Assembly: GCA_010015745.1 (NCBI GenBank)
Contig: ML978228.1
Coordinates: 62,001-126,000, forward strand
Direction: 5' to 3'
DNA length: 64,000 nucleotides
Source of the DNA: Setomelanomma holmii
Taxonomy: Eukaryota > Ascomycota > Dothideomycetes > Pleosporales > Phaeosphaeriaceae
Positions 21,023 to 31,527 of this stretch are shown in pieces. The translations under genes were made by a program, and so were the position numbers. Within the stretch, counting starts at the first letter, position 1. Every line of letters begins with the position of its first letter. The notes beneath the pieces were generated by a model. The model worked only from the letters and a program-made list of their open reading frames with translations, was not told the origin of the DNA and ran no database searches.

Positions 21023-23440
21023 ATGCCAGTGCAGCGCCGGCATCGTTCAGCCGTCGCATGCCACCCATGCCGACAACGTAAAGCTCGTTGCAATGTGACC
21101 GTCACGGGCGTCCCTTGCATACGTTGCGCACAAGATCGGACGGATGGCACGGTTGACAAAGCTGGAATTGACCTGTAAGGTTCGACTGGCGTACAGAACA
21201 AGACACAAGACTTTGGCTAATCCCTCCGACCTGGCTGGTAGGCCGTCATCGTCCTTCTCGAGCACCTTGCGAGAGGATGGCAGCAGAGAATCCTTCGATC
21301 ACCATGCACGCAATCGCGAAGCTGGGGCAACATCAAATATCGAATTCTCAACTATGTCACCATGGGGCAGTAGCTATACACATTCCAATGTTGTCTCCGA
21401 CTCTCCGCAGGCTCGCACTGATCCACCCCCACCCGATGCTGCAGTCTTGCCAGGAGACGCCGAACGCAGACGAAATCTGCAAGTAGAGCAGATTGGAGCG
21501 GACATATCGCTTGCGCTACAGGAGGTATACGTGACCAAAACAGGGACATCTTATTATGCTGGTAGGTGACGTAGGGACGTATAACACGATCAGGCGAGAT
21601 GTATACTAAGTCGTCAGGTGAGGTACCGGCCGCCATCACTGCAGTCGATGCATGCTCTCAGGCACAACAACCAAAACAAAGGCAAGTTGTACTCAAGACC
21701 TATATTCCAACAACTCTTTCGCAGCTTGATTACAAATACCTCGAACAAAAAGGTGTTCATACGCGACCACAAACGACAACCTGCCAAGAGATTCTCCGGG
21801 CATACTGTCATCATGTCCATCCGATACTGCCGATCATAGATCTTGTCAAGATTCAGGAACTCGACGCACCACCGAGCATCCAGATCGGGGACATGCTCCT
21901 TTTCTGGAGTATTGCAGTCGCCGCCGTGAATGTATGTTAAATTGAGATCTCGGAAAGACTTTACCTCACTCGCCTATTTAGTTCGTCCCCAGCGAGGCAT
22001 GGAAAGCTGAGAAGTTTGCGTCAAGAAAGGAGATGAAAGAAGTTGCGTACCTCCGTGCTAAGGTGAGATTCATTTGACATCCCCTACCGGCAATATCGGC
22101 GCCACTAACTCGTCGCCGAAAAGTGTCTCTATGATAATGGTGGCGAGACGGATAAAGAATTGCTACTGCAGTCTGCCCTGTTACTGTCCCTCTAGCATTC
22201 AGAGTGGGATGCTCACACTCAGCCATGGTATTGGAGTGGCATCGCCCTGAATCTTTGTCAAATCATGGGTCTGCACCGCAATTCTGACATTGGTAATCTC
22301 AATCCAAGATTCACAGATGGTAAACGGCCTCTGTTGCGTCGTCTCTGGGCTAGTTGTGTTTTCCGAGATCACTGGCTAAGTTTGACGCTCGGACGACCAC
22401 AGAGACTGCGTCTCAATGAATGCGATATGCCATTTCCAACGGTCGAGGATGTACTCAGCGACTTAACCGATATTGCTGCTGGATTCAGAGCGACGTACGT
22501 ACCACCAGATCTGGAACAATTGGCTGAAGATTGGACACAACTGATGCACTTGAGCCGGCTCCTCGAAGATGTGCTCGGCCTGTGCTACCAACAAGTGAAT
22601 TATAGCCCGACAATGGCGGAATATGAAACGCTCGAGCAAAACCTTCTCCAGTTCCGCGAAGATATTCGCGATCGTCGCCAAGTGAGTCGAATGACTGTCT
22701 TCAGTCAAATACACTTGAACCTGCACTATCAGTAAGCAGAAGATCTCGTCGAAGTAGCGACGTATGTTGACGAGACACAAAGAGCCGTTCTGATTACTTT
22801 CTTCCGACCCTTCACGTTGTCTGCGTTCTTGCCCGAGGTAGGAGAATCGAGACGCCGGAACATCCAGATCAGCTTGAATGAGGCGGCCAACAAAACATGT
22901 CACTTGCTGGATTGCATGGCAAGGGAAATGCTGGTGGGCTTCGCAGGACCTATGACGTGAGTGGCATCAAGTGAGACCAAGATTTGGAGCGCAACATCGA
23001 TTTTGCTGACATACCATAGTCCCCCGCTCCTCGTCCCAGCAATGCACATACACCTGCTCAACTGCAAAGCAACGGATGCACTAAGTAGCAGACTGAGCTT
23101 CAACAAGCTAGAAGTGTGTGTCACAGTAATGCGTGAGCTTTCTAAGGCCCACACATCTGCTACCATGTTCTGCGGGTTATTCCGTGAGGCCGTGCAACGC
23201 GTGTTATCTACATCTTTAGACGAATCTGTTTGGGGCAAGCCAATGACGCTTGGACTGTCACAAAACATTCCTATGTCGACGCCGACTCTGACGCGCACGC
23301 AAAACAACGCGTACGACTTCGAACCTGGGAATTCCGACATGCCGACGATCAATGATAGTATCCTTGGGTCTCTCTTGGACGAAAATGCTATGGTCAACTT
23401 TTGGGAGTCGATGCGCTGGCCAGACCAGTCTCAGTTCTAA
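21023..23440 (+). pseudogene. Zn2Cys6 / fungal_trans transcription factor, broken
   Basis: The Met at 21023 begins a Zn2Cys6 cluster, ACHPCRQRKARCN then PCIRCAQDRTD, whose sixth Cys is Gly (GGC at 21146-21148). The frame then shifts, and the downstream frame opens at about 21144. Splice-supported pieces follow: intron 21556-21619 (GTAGGT..TACTAAG..CAG), intron from 21933 (GTATGT..TAG), and introns starting GTGAGA near 22063 and GTGAGT near 22959. The fungal_trans middle region is recognisable (QPWYWSGIALNLCQIMGLHR, RRLWASCVFRDHWLSLTLGR, VLITFFRPF). TAG at 22193-22195 replaces the Trp of the usual FWHSE motif and TAA at 22733-22735 breaks the frame again. It is almost certainly non-functional, and it lies next to the decayed transposon. 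Confidence 0.7.
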
Positions 23441-23645
23441 TTTGAGGAAACGTCAGTGAGGTCAATCACCGGCTGCATCGCTTAGATACACTGCTATACA
23501 CTAGTACCTCTCTTCGCTTCTCTCGGGACCGACCAAGCCTTGCAATCATTGTTCGGTCCCGCCGCTGGTGCAAAATATGGCGAAACGCACCATCCTGAAC
23601 CTTGGCTTCCATGTTGGTCGTACTGCGTATCTCTGAAGTATCACT

Positions 23646-24269
23646 TCATTTCCTTTCTAGGCTCGCTCCCAAGCTATCAATAACGGTACCCACTACAGTC
23701 TTGTCGAGGAAGTTGTTATCAAGAGGTCTGTTCTCAAGCTGAGCTTTGACACTCTCGGAGCCCTTGAAGGTAGCCAGGAACCTGATCTCCATCATGTTTT
23801 CAATGTTCAGTGGGTTCGCAGTCTGCGGGCTGTAGTTGACCGTTTGAGCAACTTCAACCTCTCCTCCGACACCGACTCTCATCCCGATGAACTTGATGTC
23901 GCAGGCTAGCAGTTGGACTGCTACCGCTAGACGAGTCGCTGCAGCACATGTAATCCACAAATTGTTCAGATCGAAACTTTCGTGCGCCGACTCCGGATAG
24001 TCAACCGTGAAACGAGGAGGCTCGAGGCCTTTCGTGGAGTCAAATTCCGGGCGCAACACTCCAATACCGAGCGTAATTATCTCCACCGTGTAGCTTGTAG
24101 CTGCAATGGTCGGGGACGACTTGGGGCGTACGCCGCCGATGGTGCCACCCAAACCGATGGCATTGATGTTACCGTAGACCTAGGAACAGAAGAGGAGACC
24201 CTGCGCATTCCTCTGAGGGTCCTTTGGCACTTCTACGGGAATCAAGCCTAAGTGGCAGAAGGTCGACAT
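23646..24269 (-). CDS. Putative OsmC-like protein
   Basis: Two exons are proposed, 24269-24237 and 24179-23646 (57-nt intron GTAGAA..CCTAG, weak branch point), 188 aa. The second exon has no usable initiator before an internal Met, so the short first exon (MSTFCHLGLIP) is needed. The layout resembles OsmC/Ohr proteins: N-terminal strands (AATSYTVEIITLG), then the central helix LNNLWITCAAATRLAVAVQL preceding a CDIKFIGMRVGVGGEVEVA strand pair. The second redox Cys of OsmC (usually CPV) is not evident, so peroxidase activity is doubtful. It sits at the edge of the lactonase/CMD cluster. Confidence 0.45.
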
Positions 24270-25073
24270 AAAGGTGCACGTGCGAACTCAACCCGTGCAC
24301 GAGAATTTGTGGCAAGCATGTCGTCCAGCCGAGGAATCATTCTCTTTCGGCAACTTTGACTCCGAGAAGAGGCTGAATAACATGTGCTACATGCAGTGGA
24401 ACTCGTTACCTAAGGAAGACTGCCTGGCTCATATGGTCGCCACTGTGGTGAGCAGAGCTGTCATTAGCGTCGTATGGGCAGATTCTGGAAATTCGAACGC
24501 TGCCGGATCCGCAAAGTCGAATACAATGACGGAACCAACGAATTCGATCAAGCCACTAGAGATAATTGTCGCGTCTGCCGTTGATCTGAAAGGCGTTCGT
24601 ATTACGGCACCACATTGGAAGAAAGACTCCTCCATTCTCATCGACACAAATCCTGATCCGTGCTTCGATCTTGGTGACGACAGGGAATGGCTTACAGGCA
24701 GAATCTTTCAAGCTGTAACAGGCAACTGGTTTATATTACCAGGTCACAGTGGTCTCTTGACTATGCATGGATGGGAACTGGATGGTAGACCGCTGCTAAC
24801 GCATGTGGGGCAAATGACGGTTTCTCGCGGTGTCAAAAAACACAAGCTGTGGCTGGAAGATGGGAAAATATGCTAACCTACATATAGCAGGAGTGACATG
24901 TCCTTGGATGAGATATAAGATACTCTAGAAGCCGAAGATATCATGTCCCGGAGGTCGTGGGCGGGATGGGCCACGAACGACGAAGACGAGTCAAAAGCTT
25001 GAGTTAGAAACCCGTTAGAATGCTCCACTCAATCCAAATTCCAAAGAGTAATTTCCAAAATTGGACCCGTTCA
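24270..25073 (+). other. Intergenic region with a 200-codon open frame lacking an ATG start
   Basis: The plus frame 24274-24876 is open for 201 codons but begins without ATG; its first Met is about 37 codons in. It is not a shadow of another gene. Segments such as GNWFILPGHSGLLTMHGWEL look protein-like but no family is recognised. It may be an exon of a decayed gene or chance. Confidence 0.25.
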
Positions 25074-26060
25074 TCATAGATGTCCGGGCCAAAATCTGTC
25101 CTTATTGCTCTCAGCCCACCCTCGATCGTGCGCAACAACCACCTCCACACCCACAACCCCGCCTCCTTCTTCTTGTGTCTTGCCTCTTTTCAGAAGCCTC
25201 GCAGCTCTTGCGACCGTCCGCGCAGCTTCGTCTGTGTCAGCATGTACACTTCTCAAACCACCTCTCCCATCATCATATAAAGCGATTCCTTTCTCACCGC
25301 TCAGAATCCTCGAATCATGGCAACAATCGCCACCAAGATACACCCACTTCTTTGGCCCGATACGCGCGAACAAATTAACATGTCCAGGGAGATGACCTGG
25401 AGCATCAATAACATACACCGAGCCATCACCATAAAAGTCAATCGTCGCAGGAAACTCCGCTAACGGCTTCCACTCATGTCCCGTCTTTCTCTCAAACCCT
25501 CTCGCCGCATCCTCGCTCCTGACAGGCGGAAACTCCCTCGTCCTCTCAGCTGGCAATTCATCATGATTGAACAACTCAGCAGGATACAACGCCCCACCAC
25601 CATTCTTCAGCAGATCCATAGTCCCACACCCAACAACAAACTCCGCATTCACAAAGTCGCCCGGGGTACCCACATGATCCCAATGCACATGGCTCAAGAT
25701 CACCGTATCCACATCGCCCGGACCTAATCCATCTTTGCGTAAACTTTCAGCGACGTCTGGACTCACGGTTGTTGGTTGGCGCTGCGCAATGTGGTGTTGT
25801 TGTGCGGTGCGGTAGCCCGAAAAGTCGCGTTTCAAGCCCAGGTCGAAGACGAGTTTTGATATTTTTGACGGGTTAGATGGTGAAGGGTGTTGAATGAGGA
25901 AAGATAGTGATGGCACCGTAGCGCGTTTTTCTAGGTCGGCGTCTGTGACGAAGAGTTTCTCGGGGAGGGTGAGGTGGCCGGCTTGTAGGGCGGAGATGGT
26001 GACGTAGGTTTGGCTGGGTGAAGGTGCTGGGAGGACGATGAGAGGTTGGTCTGACGCCAT
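25074..26060 (-). CDS. Metallo-beta-lactamase-fold lactonase-like hydrolase A
   Basis: Intronless, 328 aa from Met at 26060 (context ACCATGGCG); an upstream in-frame Met at 26126 lacks family similarity. The zinc motif is SHVHWDHVG (His124, His126, Asp128, His129). Further ligands are in APGHLPGHVNL, GGDCCHD and VVAHDRGW, as in N-acyl-homoserine-lactonase and quercetin-lactonase-like fungal MBL proteins. It probably hydrolyses a lactone or ester ring in the cytosol; no signal peptide is present. It is a paralog of the gene at 32957 and divergent from the alcohol dehydrogenase, 278 bp away, with a GGGG palindrome in between. Confidence 0.85.
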   Translation of the reverse strand: MASDQPLIVLPAPSPSQTYVTISALQAGHLTLPEKLFVTDADLEKRATVPSLSFLIQHPSPSNPSKISKLVFDLGLKRDFSGYRTAQQHHIAQRQPTTVSPDVAESLRKDGLGPGDVDTVILSHVHWDHVGTPGDFVNAEFVVGCGTMDLLKNGGGALYPAELFNHDELPAERTREFPPVRSEDAARGFERKTGHEWKPLAEFPATIDFYGDGSVYVIDAPGHLPGHVNLFARIGPKKWVYLGGDCCHDSRILSGEKGIALYDDGRGGLRSVHADTDEAARTVARAARLLKRGKTQEEGGGVVGVEVVVAHDRGWAESNKDRFWPGHL

Positions 26061-26196
26061 GGTTGATGGTGTCTTGGTTTTGGAAGAGAGAACGTGCAAA
26101 ATAGTTGTGGTGTTGAAGTGTCGCATTGGTATGGTCGAGTTGGGGAAGCATTAGACAAACTGCATCATCTTGCAGCCCCACCCTTGTTCATGCTAT

Positions 26197-26211
26197 ACCC
26201 CGCTGCGGGGT
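26197..26211. promoter_or_regulatory. 15-bp palindrome in the MBL-A/ADH promoter
   Basis: ACCCCGCTGCGGGGT, perfectly symmetric around the central T. It lies 128-142 bp before the ADH start and 137-151 bp before the MBL-A start. It resembles the 34184 palindrome and C2H2-type GGGG sites. Confidence 0.55.
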
Positions 26212-26338
26212 TACTGGACTTTGGTAACTTCAGATCTAAAAGATTTACAACCGTCAAGCCTAATAATATCAATTCTATGCTTCCTTCCTGAGCCTTTAGG
26301 CCTCAGTCAGACTTGTTATCCACTCCACAATTGTCATC

Positions 26339-27481
26339 ATGGCGATTTCATTACCCGAATCGATGCAAGCGCAGTACCTCGAGGCCTACAAAACACCATA
26401 CAAATTACGCACTGTGCCGCTTCCTCGGCTTTCTAGTCCTCATGATATACTCATCAAAGTCGATGCAGCATCCTACTGTCACACAGACTACGTCCTTGCG
26501 GAGGGCCAAATGCCCGGCCTTCCCAAATCGTTTCCACACATTGGTTGCCACGAGTTCGCCGGAACAGTAGTGTCAGTCTATGACAGCTCAAGCAAAGAGG
26601 CACGCGCGTTCAAAACGGGTGACCGTGTAGGCGTGCCAGGCCGAGCCTTTCACCCATGTGGCACGTGTTTCGAATGCCGGCACGACCGCCCGAAGGACCC
26701 AGTGGCGGAAGATGAACAGGGCTATTCGGTTCATTGTATCGATGCAGAGAATAATGGCTTGAGCAAAGACGGTGGCTTTTCCGAATACGCATTGGTTGAT
26801 GCACGACAGCTAGCGCCGATACCGGAAGGAGTGGGTGCTGTTGAAACAGCGCCTTTGATGTGCGCTGGAATAACAATTTACGCCGCTTTGAAGCGCAGCG
26901 GTCTGAAAAAGGGAGATAGGGTTGGTATCCTTGGAGCCGGAGGTGGTTTAGGCCATCTGGGACTACAGTATGGCGTGCACATGGGGTTTAAGGTGCTTGG
27001 CGTAGAAGCAGCGGATGCGCCCATGAAGCTGGCCAGCGATGTTGGTGCAACTCTGAAACCTCGACCACGTATCGTAGATGCAAGAATCTCGGAAGCGTCT
27101 GAAGTGGTACAAGAACTCGGTGCAGAAGATGCAAAGAAACATCTTGGTGAAATGGGCCTCGACGCTATCATTGTACTTCCAGAAAGCCAAGCCGCCTTCG
27201 ACTATGGTATGAGCCTTCTCAAGACTCATGGAACGTGCGTGGTAGTCTCTTTTCCTGAAAAAGGCTTTCATATCTCAGCACGGGACGTGGTCTTCCGAGA
27301 CATCAATGTCATTGGGAGCCTTGTCGGCAGCAACAAAATGCTTCGTGAGATGCTCGAGTTTTCAGCGAAATACAATGTCCGAGCACTCGCAAAATCTTTT
27401 CCACTTTCCCAATTGAACGAATTAGTTGAACAGTATCATAAGGGCGGAGGTGGAAAGCTGGTCATCGATATGTCGCTGTAG
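26339..27481 (+). CDS. Zinc-dependent alcohol dehydrogenase (MDR family)
   Basis: Intronless, 380 aa. Catalytic zinc ligands: Cys47 (ASYCHTD) and His71-Glu72 (GCHEFAG). The structural-zinc lobe has C107GTC110FEC113 and a late Cys133, with a longer loop than usual before the fourth Cys. The nucleotide-binding motif is GAGGGLGHLGLQ (about 199-210). It oxidises primary or secondary alcohols to aldehydes or ketones with NAD(P), or the reverse. It is divergent from the MBL hydrolase with a 278-bp shared promoter, which suggests co-expression. A role in oxidising the alcohol of an opened lactone is inferred. Confidence 0.88.
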   Translation: MAISLPESMQAQYLEAYKTPYKLRTVPLPRLSSPHDILIKVDAASYCHTDYVLAEGQMPGLPKSFPHIGCHEFAGTVVSVYDSSSKEARAFKTGDRVGVPGRAFHPCGTCFECRHDRPKDPVAEDEQGYSVHCIDAENNGLSKDGGFSEYALVDARQLAPIPEGVGAVETAPLMCAGITIYAALKRSGLKKGDRVGILGAGGGLGHLGLQYGVHMGFKVLGVEAADAPMKLASDVGATLKPRPRIVDARISEASEVVQELGAEDAKKHLGEMGLDAIIVLPESQAAFDYGMSLLKTHGTCVVVSFPEKGFHISARDVVFRDINVIGSLVGSNKMLREMLEFSAKYNVRALAKSFPLSQLNELVEQYHKGGGGKLVIDMSL

Positions 27482-27608
27482 CAATAATTCATCTGACTTG
27501 GGCTGCTCCAGAGATAGTCCCGTCGTGCTGTTTCAGGACGATTCGCTATGCATGGTATGGCCAGAAGCGCCAATTGGATCTTGGTTGTAGGACTGCAAGG
27601 CAACGCAT

Positions 27609-30338
27609 TCAGCCTGATTCCAGCATATCGGCGTACAGGTTCAGTGCGCTACCGATGACATCCACGATAGCCCAGGTTTGCGAGCCTCTGAATATCATGG
27701 CCCAAACCCTAAGCACGCCTGCACTGAGATGCCTAGTATAATCCGGCGAGTCGATAGGTATCTCTGGAGACATAGCAAACTCTGTTTCATCCAGCATATT
27801 TTTGACAATCGCCACGATTCGTCGTTCATCTTCGGTTGGTGGCGGTTCTGGATTAGGAACAGACAGCGCTTCCAACCATTTGCTCATCAAGTAGGCACAT
27901 TCGAGGGTGCATAGAGAATGTTGGATGCTCCAGATGAATGACTGGGTTTTCGCGACTAGGCGATAGCCCATCTTGATTGGGATAGATAGAGCATGGGCAG
28001 AGTGCAGTACAGCTCTGGTGATCTTTGAAGATCGCTTGATGCCCGGTCCGGCTTTGAAGGCATTTGCGATAAGCTCCGGGTCACGCGTCTCGAGAGCTCT
28101 ACCGGCTGTGTCCACGTAGAGTCTAATATACGCGAGGCGGAGTAAAGCGGTCGAGTTGAACGCAACGGGTCCGTCCGGATTCATAGGGTCGAGCGAAGAT
28201 TCGGGATTCTTGCGCCACCCAATCTGCCAATTCCTTAGAGCGGTCTCCACTGATGAGATATCTTCCGTGCTGAGATCACCAGGCCCATCATAACGACAAC
28301 GGGTGACCTGGCGAAGGAAGAAGACGTGCTGGATCAGAGCATGCACCAGCGCATAGTTGCCTGATGACGAGTTAGAGACCGTGACATCTCGCCCATTCTT
28401 AGAAAAGAGTCGCTTCAACGCCTCCTGAAATGGAAGTTCAGGGACGCTCTTCTTTCTTGCCTCTTTCCAGAGCGCAGCTGTTGGTGCTTTGAACTCTGCC
28501 GCACTACACGGCAGGGTCAGCTTGACCTCGCTAGTCAACATAAACGGTGGAATGTTGTACACGATACAGTGTAGGTTGGAAAAGCCGTAAACGATGAACT
28601 TGGTGCGTTTTATACTTTCTCGGCGCACCCAGTCGAGCCATGGTAGTTCCATGCCAAGAGGCTCGAGCTGCAAGCCATCGTCCCTGATGAGTGTGGCGAG
28701 GACACTTTGAATAGCGAGCGCTTCGCGTAGAATTTCTTTGTGTTTTGCCCAGGTGCATAAAGCCATGAGTAGCAACAGAGCTGTACGCGCAGGACGAAGA
28801 GGTTAGTTAATCATACGATAGACACCGAGTATCGAAAGCTTACCTTGTGCTGTTTGCATGAGATCTTCGCCGATTATTGCAGTCTCAGAAGGCAGACCCA
28901 ACGGTCCGGAAACAGAATTGGTGCGAGGGCTCCGTGTGGCAGATTCGAACGCAAAGTCATGGTTCTGAGTATTCTCCCAATCCAGATTGTGGTTGCGTTC
29001 GACAAGGCGTACATCTCGACGTCTGATCCGTTGAGTAGCAATCGCTCTGCTGACACCGAATAGTTCGACACCCTTCTCCCCCTCAAATGTGTACTGCGCA
29101 CCAATAGCTGCAAGAGCGAGTATCAGCTCAATGGAGCAAGATTGTACAGACATCGTGGGTATGTGAAGGAAGGGCATATGCTCATGAAAGCCAGTAATAT
29201 AAGCAGCGATGTATCGACAAAGTGCAAGTCGCGTCGGCAACTTGAAGTCACTTGGCAGAACTTCAGAGAATTCTTCCAGCTTTTCGATGACAGCCTGCCT
29301 GTCGTGGTGCGATATGTCCGCCAGGGCCCGCTTGCGCGCTCCATCATCTGCTATTTCTTCTGGCTGAAGCGATGGGAATCTAGAGCCGAAGCGGGACAGC
29401 GAGTAACCCTCTTCTGCTTGAACTTGTACAGGATTTGCAGCAGACGTAATGGTATGATCTGCAGAAGCTAGAAGGTCTTGGCTGTAGCCCAGACTTTCTG
29501 GCGAGAAGAAGGGCATAGGCTGCTCTGCGCTCATCAGGGTGGCGAAATGATAAGAGTCCAAAGGTTCGTTGTCCAGAAAGGATGCGAGATTGTTCAGTGA
29601 TTCTTCCAATGTTGGTCCATGTCCATGCATGTAGCCGTGAGTAGCCAAAGCCGTGTGCGGCTCATTGAATGAAGCTTCAAGCATGGCCGAAGGAAGGGTT
29701 GACGGCGTTTGCACGTGATGCTGGGCTGTATTGCCGTTCGCCATATTGCCCTGGAGAGCTTGATACTCTGCTGCCATAGACAGTGCAGCCAGCGAGTAGC
29801 TGTTGTTGTGCGCACCGGCAATGGGGCTGAAGGACGCCGCAGGGGTGTACTGTGTTGATGGCATGTCTTGAATCGCGGGTGAAGATATCATTCCCGGTAT
29901 TTCTGGGACTGGTCGCCCAGCATCGAAGCTTGGGCGCATGCGCTTTCGAGGTAGTGCCTCTTCTTCAGGTTCATGATCAGGTTCAACGATGTTCTGCGAA
30001 TCGTTATTCTGCGTGTTGTTGTCCTTGTGAGTAAGTCTTTCGTGTCGCACGAGCAGATCACTTCATTGTGAGCATTCTGTCCACTTGAACTTGCTTAACA
30101 CCATTACCTTCGTGTGAAAGAATAATTGCACAGTGTGCAGCTGAACGGCTTGACTCCACTATCTTCATCTCATTAACAGAGAAGGCTTACAAGAGCGTGC
30201 GTCAAACTTACGGATCCGTTCGTGACGCTGCAGATGTTCCAGTCGCGCGAATCGTCTCTCACAGTGCTCACACTGGAACCGCTTCTCCTTAGGCTTCCCC
30301 GCCTGCGGCCCTGCCGCTGGCGCAACAGCAGTATCCAT
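27609..30338 (-). CDS. C2H2 zinc-finger / fungal_trans transcription factor
   Basis: Four exons: 30338-30212, 30162-30108, 30060-28844 and 28780-27609. The introns are 49, 47 and 63 nt, starting GTAAGT, GTAATG and GTAAGC. The product is 856 aa. Two tandem fingers at residues 23-72: CEHC..FARLEHLQRH..RIH, linker HSGVKPF, then CTLC..FTRSDLLVRH..LTH. Helix residues are R-L-E-H-L-Q-R and R-S-D-L-L-V-R, a pattern that in studied fingers contacts G-rich triplets. Basic PRKRMR follows, then a long polar region and a fungal_trans regulatory domain from about 330 (SDFKLPTRLALCRYIAAYITG..PFLHIPTM). It is the likely pathway-specific activator of the cluster around it. Its own upstream region has a GCGGGGT half-site at 30508-30514. 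Confidence 0.88.
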
Positions 30339-30770
30339 GATGGATTGCCTAGTGTTGGAGACCGTGATTGGTCCACGCAGGCTGTATACAGACTTGGAGT
30401 AACATTAGAGGGTGTATGTGTAGCCTCCAAAGCTGCTGTCTGCAGCCGAGGACTGGCAAGAAGAAAGTGTGGGGAAGCGGCTGGACTGAGTTGAGATGGA
30501 AACATATGCGGGGTGGAAGCGATCACCCACGGCCAGTGCACGTGCACCTCGTGTTCCTTGCGCGTCATGATTCAAGACCCTGCAGTTCTACGCGTCAGTT
30601 TTGTGCTAAGCATAAAGTGTGATCGTAATGTTCTATGAGTGCGATTGAGTTGGTGGCATAAAGATCAAGTATTTCCGCAAGCAACGCGCCCAGTCGTCCA
30701 TGCTTGGGCCACCTCAGTATCGCAATATCTACCGCGACGCGTTGCTGCCATCACAACCACGATTCCTCCC
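30339..30770. promoter_or_regulatory. Promoter of the C2H2 regulator
   Basis: About 430 bp between the regulator's start and the 3' end of CMD-1. It contains GCGGGGT at 30508-30514, the same half-site as in the 26197 palindrome, about 170 bp before the start, which would allow autoregulation. Confidence 0.35.
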
Positions 30771-31223
30771 TTATGCTCGCTCGCTCCTGTTGCCCAACTC
30801 TCTCGGCATCTCTCCTTTCTCCGCCATATCATTCAAGACTTTCTCGGCCGTCTTCATCGCGTCGACGCCCGCAGGCACGCCGCAGTATGTGGTCGCGTGT
30901 ATGATTGCCTCGCGAATCTCTAGCTCTGATAGTCCGTTATTCCTTGCGCCCCGAACATGTACAGCGAGCTCAGGAGCCCGATTTAGAGCCATCAGCATGC
31001 CAATGTTGATGAGGCTACGCTGTTGCTTCGAAAGCCCTGGCCTTGTCCACGCGTAGCCCCAGCAGAACTCGGTCACCAGTTCTTGCCCGGCTCGCGAGAA
31101 GTCTGTTGAACCATTCTCCAATGCTCGGTTGACGTATTCGTCTCCGACCACACTTCTTCGCATTTTCAGTCCTTCTTCGAAAAGCTGCTTGTGGAGCTCA
31201 TCGTGTTTCGGATCGCTAGACAT
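30771..31223 (-). CDS. Carboxymuconolactone decarboxylase family protein 1 (PcaC-like)
   Basis: Intronless, 150 aa, the usual length for single-domain PcaC. Family landmarks: TEFCWGYAWTRPGL, RSLINIGMLMALNR, ELAVHVRGARNNGLSELEIR and TYCGVPAGVDAMKTAE. Bacterial PcaC converts 4-carboxymuconolactone to 3-oxoadipate enol-lactone; fungal relatives include enzymes acting on other cyclic oxo-acids. It is cytosolic. Upstream it carries a 14-bp block also found before CMD-2 at nearly the same distance. Confidence 0.85.
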   Translation of the reverse strand: MSSDPKHDELHKQLFEEGLKMRRSVVGDEYVNRALENGSTDFSRAGQELVTEFCWGYAWTRPGLSKQQRSLINIGMLMALNRAPELAVHVRGARNNGLSELEIREAIIHATTYCGVPAGVDAMKTAEKVLNDMAEKGEMPRELGNRSERA

Positions 31224-31402
31224 GATGGGCCTGTCTTGAGGATGGCTTGTAGAATTGATGAGGACTTTGTGCTGCGAGATGATTTACTGAAGGTAGGTTT
31301 TGGGAAGCTAAAAGGATGCGACAAGTATCAAGCCGATTATTTGCACCCAGACAAGAGAACCCCTCGGTGGGCTGTCCGACCTCGGTGAGCAACCCCAAAT
31401 TC

Positions 31403-31416
31403 CCCCACTTCCCCGA
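31403..31416 (-). promoter_or_regulatory. Conserved 14-bp block upstream of CMD-1
   Basis: Reads TCGGGGAAGTGGGG on the minus strand, 180-193 bp before the CMD-1 start. It is identical to 34176-34189 upstream of CMD-2 (183-196 bp before its start). Further GGGG runs lie next to it. Confidence 0.6.
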
Positions 31417-31527
31417 GGCATGCATTTTTGCGTCATCACATGCATGTTACTCAGCGTGCGTGCAAGAGCGCAATATATGGTGGACTTGAATCTGATTTCA
31501 GCAAAGCTAGGAAGCAGTTGATGGGGG

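Noticed and set aside
21161..21187. GTAAGG...CAG mini-intron to repair the Zn2Cys6 frameshift
   Set aside because: About 22 nt, too short for splicing, and it does not restore the missing Cys.
30541..30555. CGTGCACCTCGTG, a 13-bp match to part of the transposon TIR
   Set aside because: The match stops on both sides and no element ends or TSD are nearby; likely chance.
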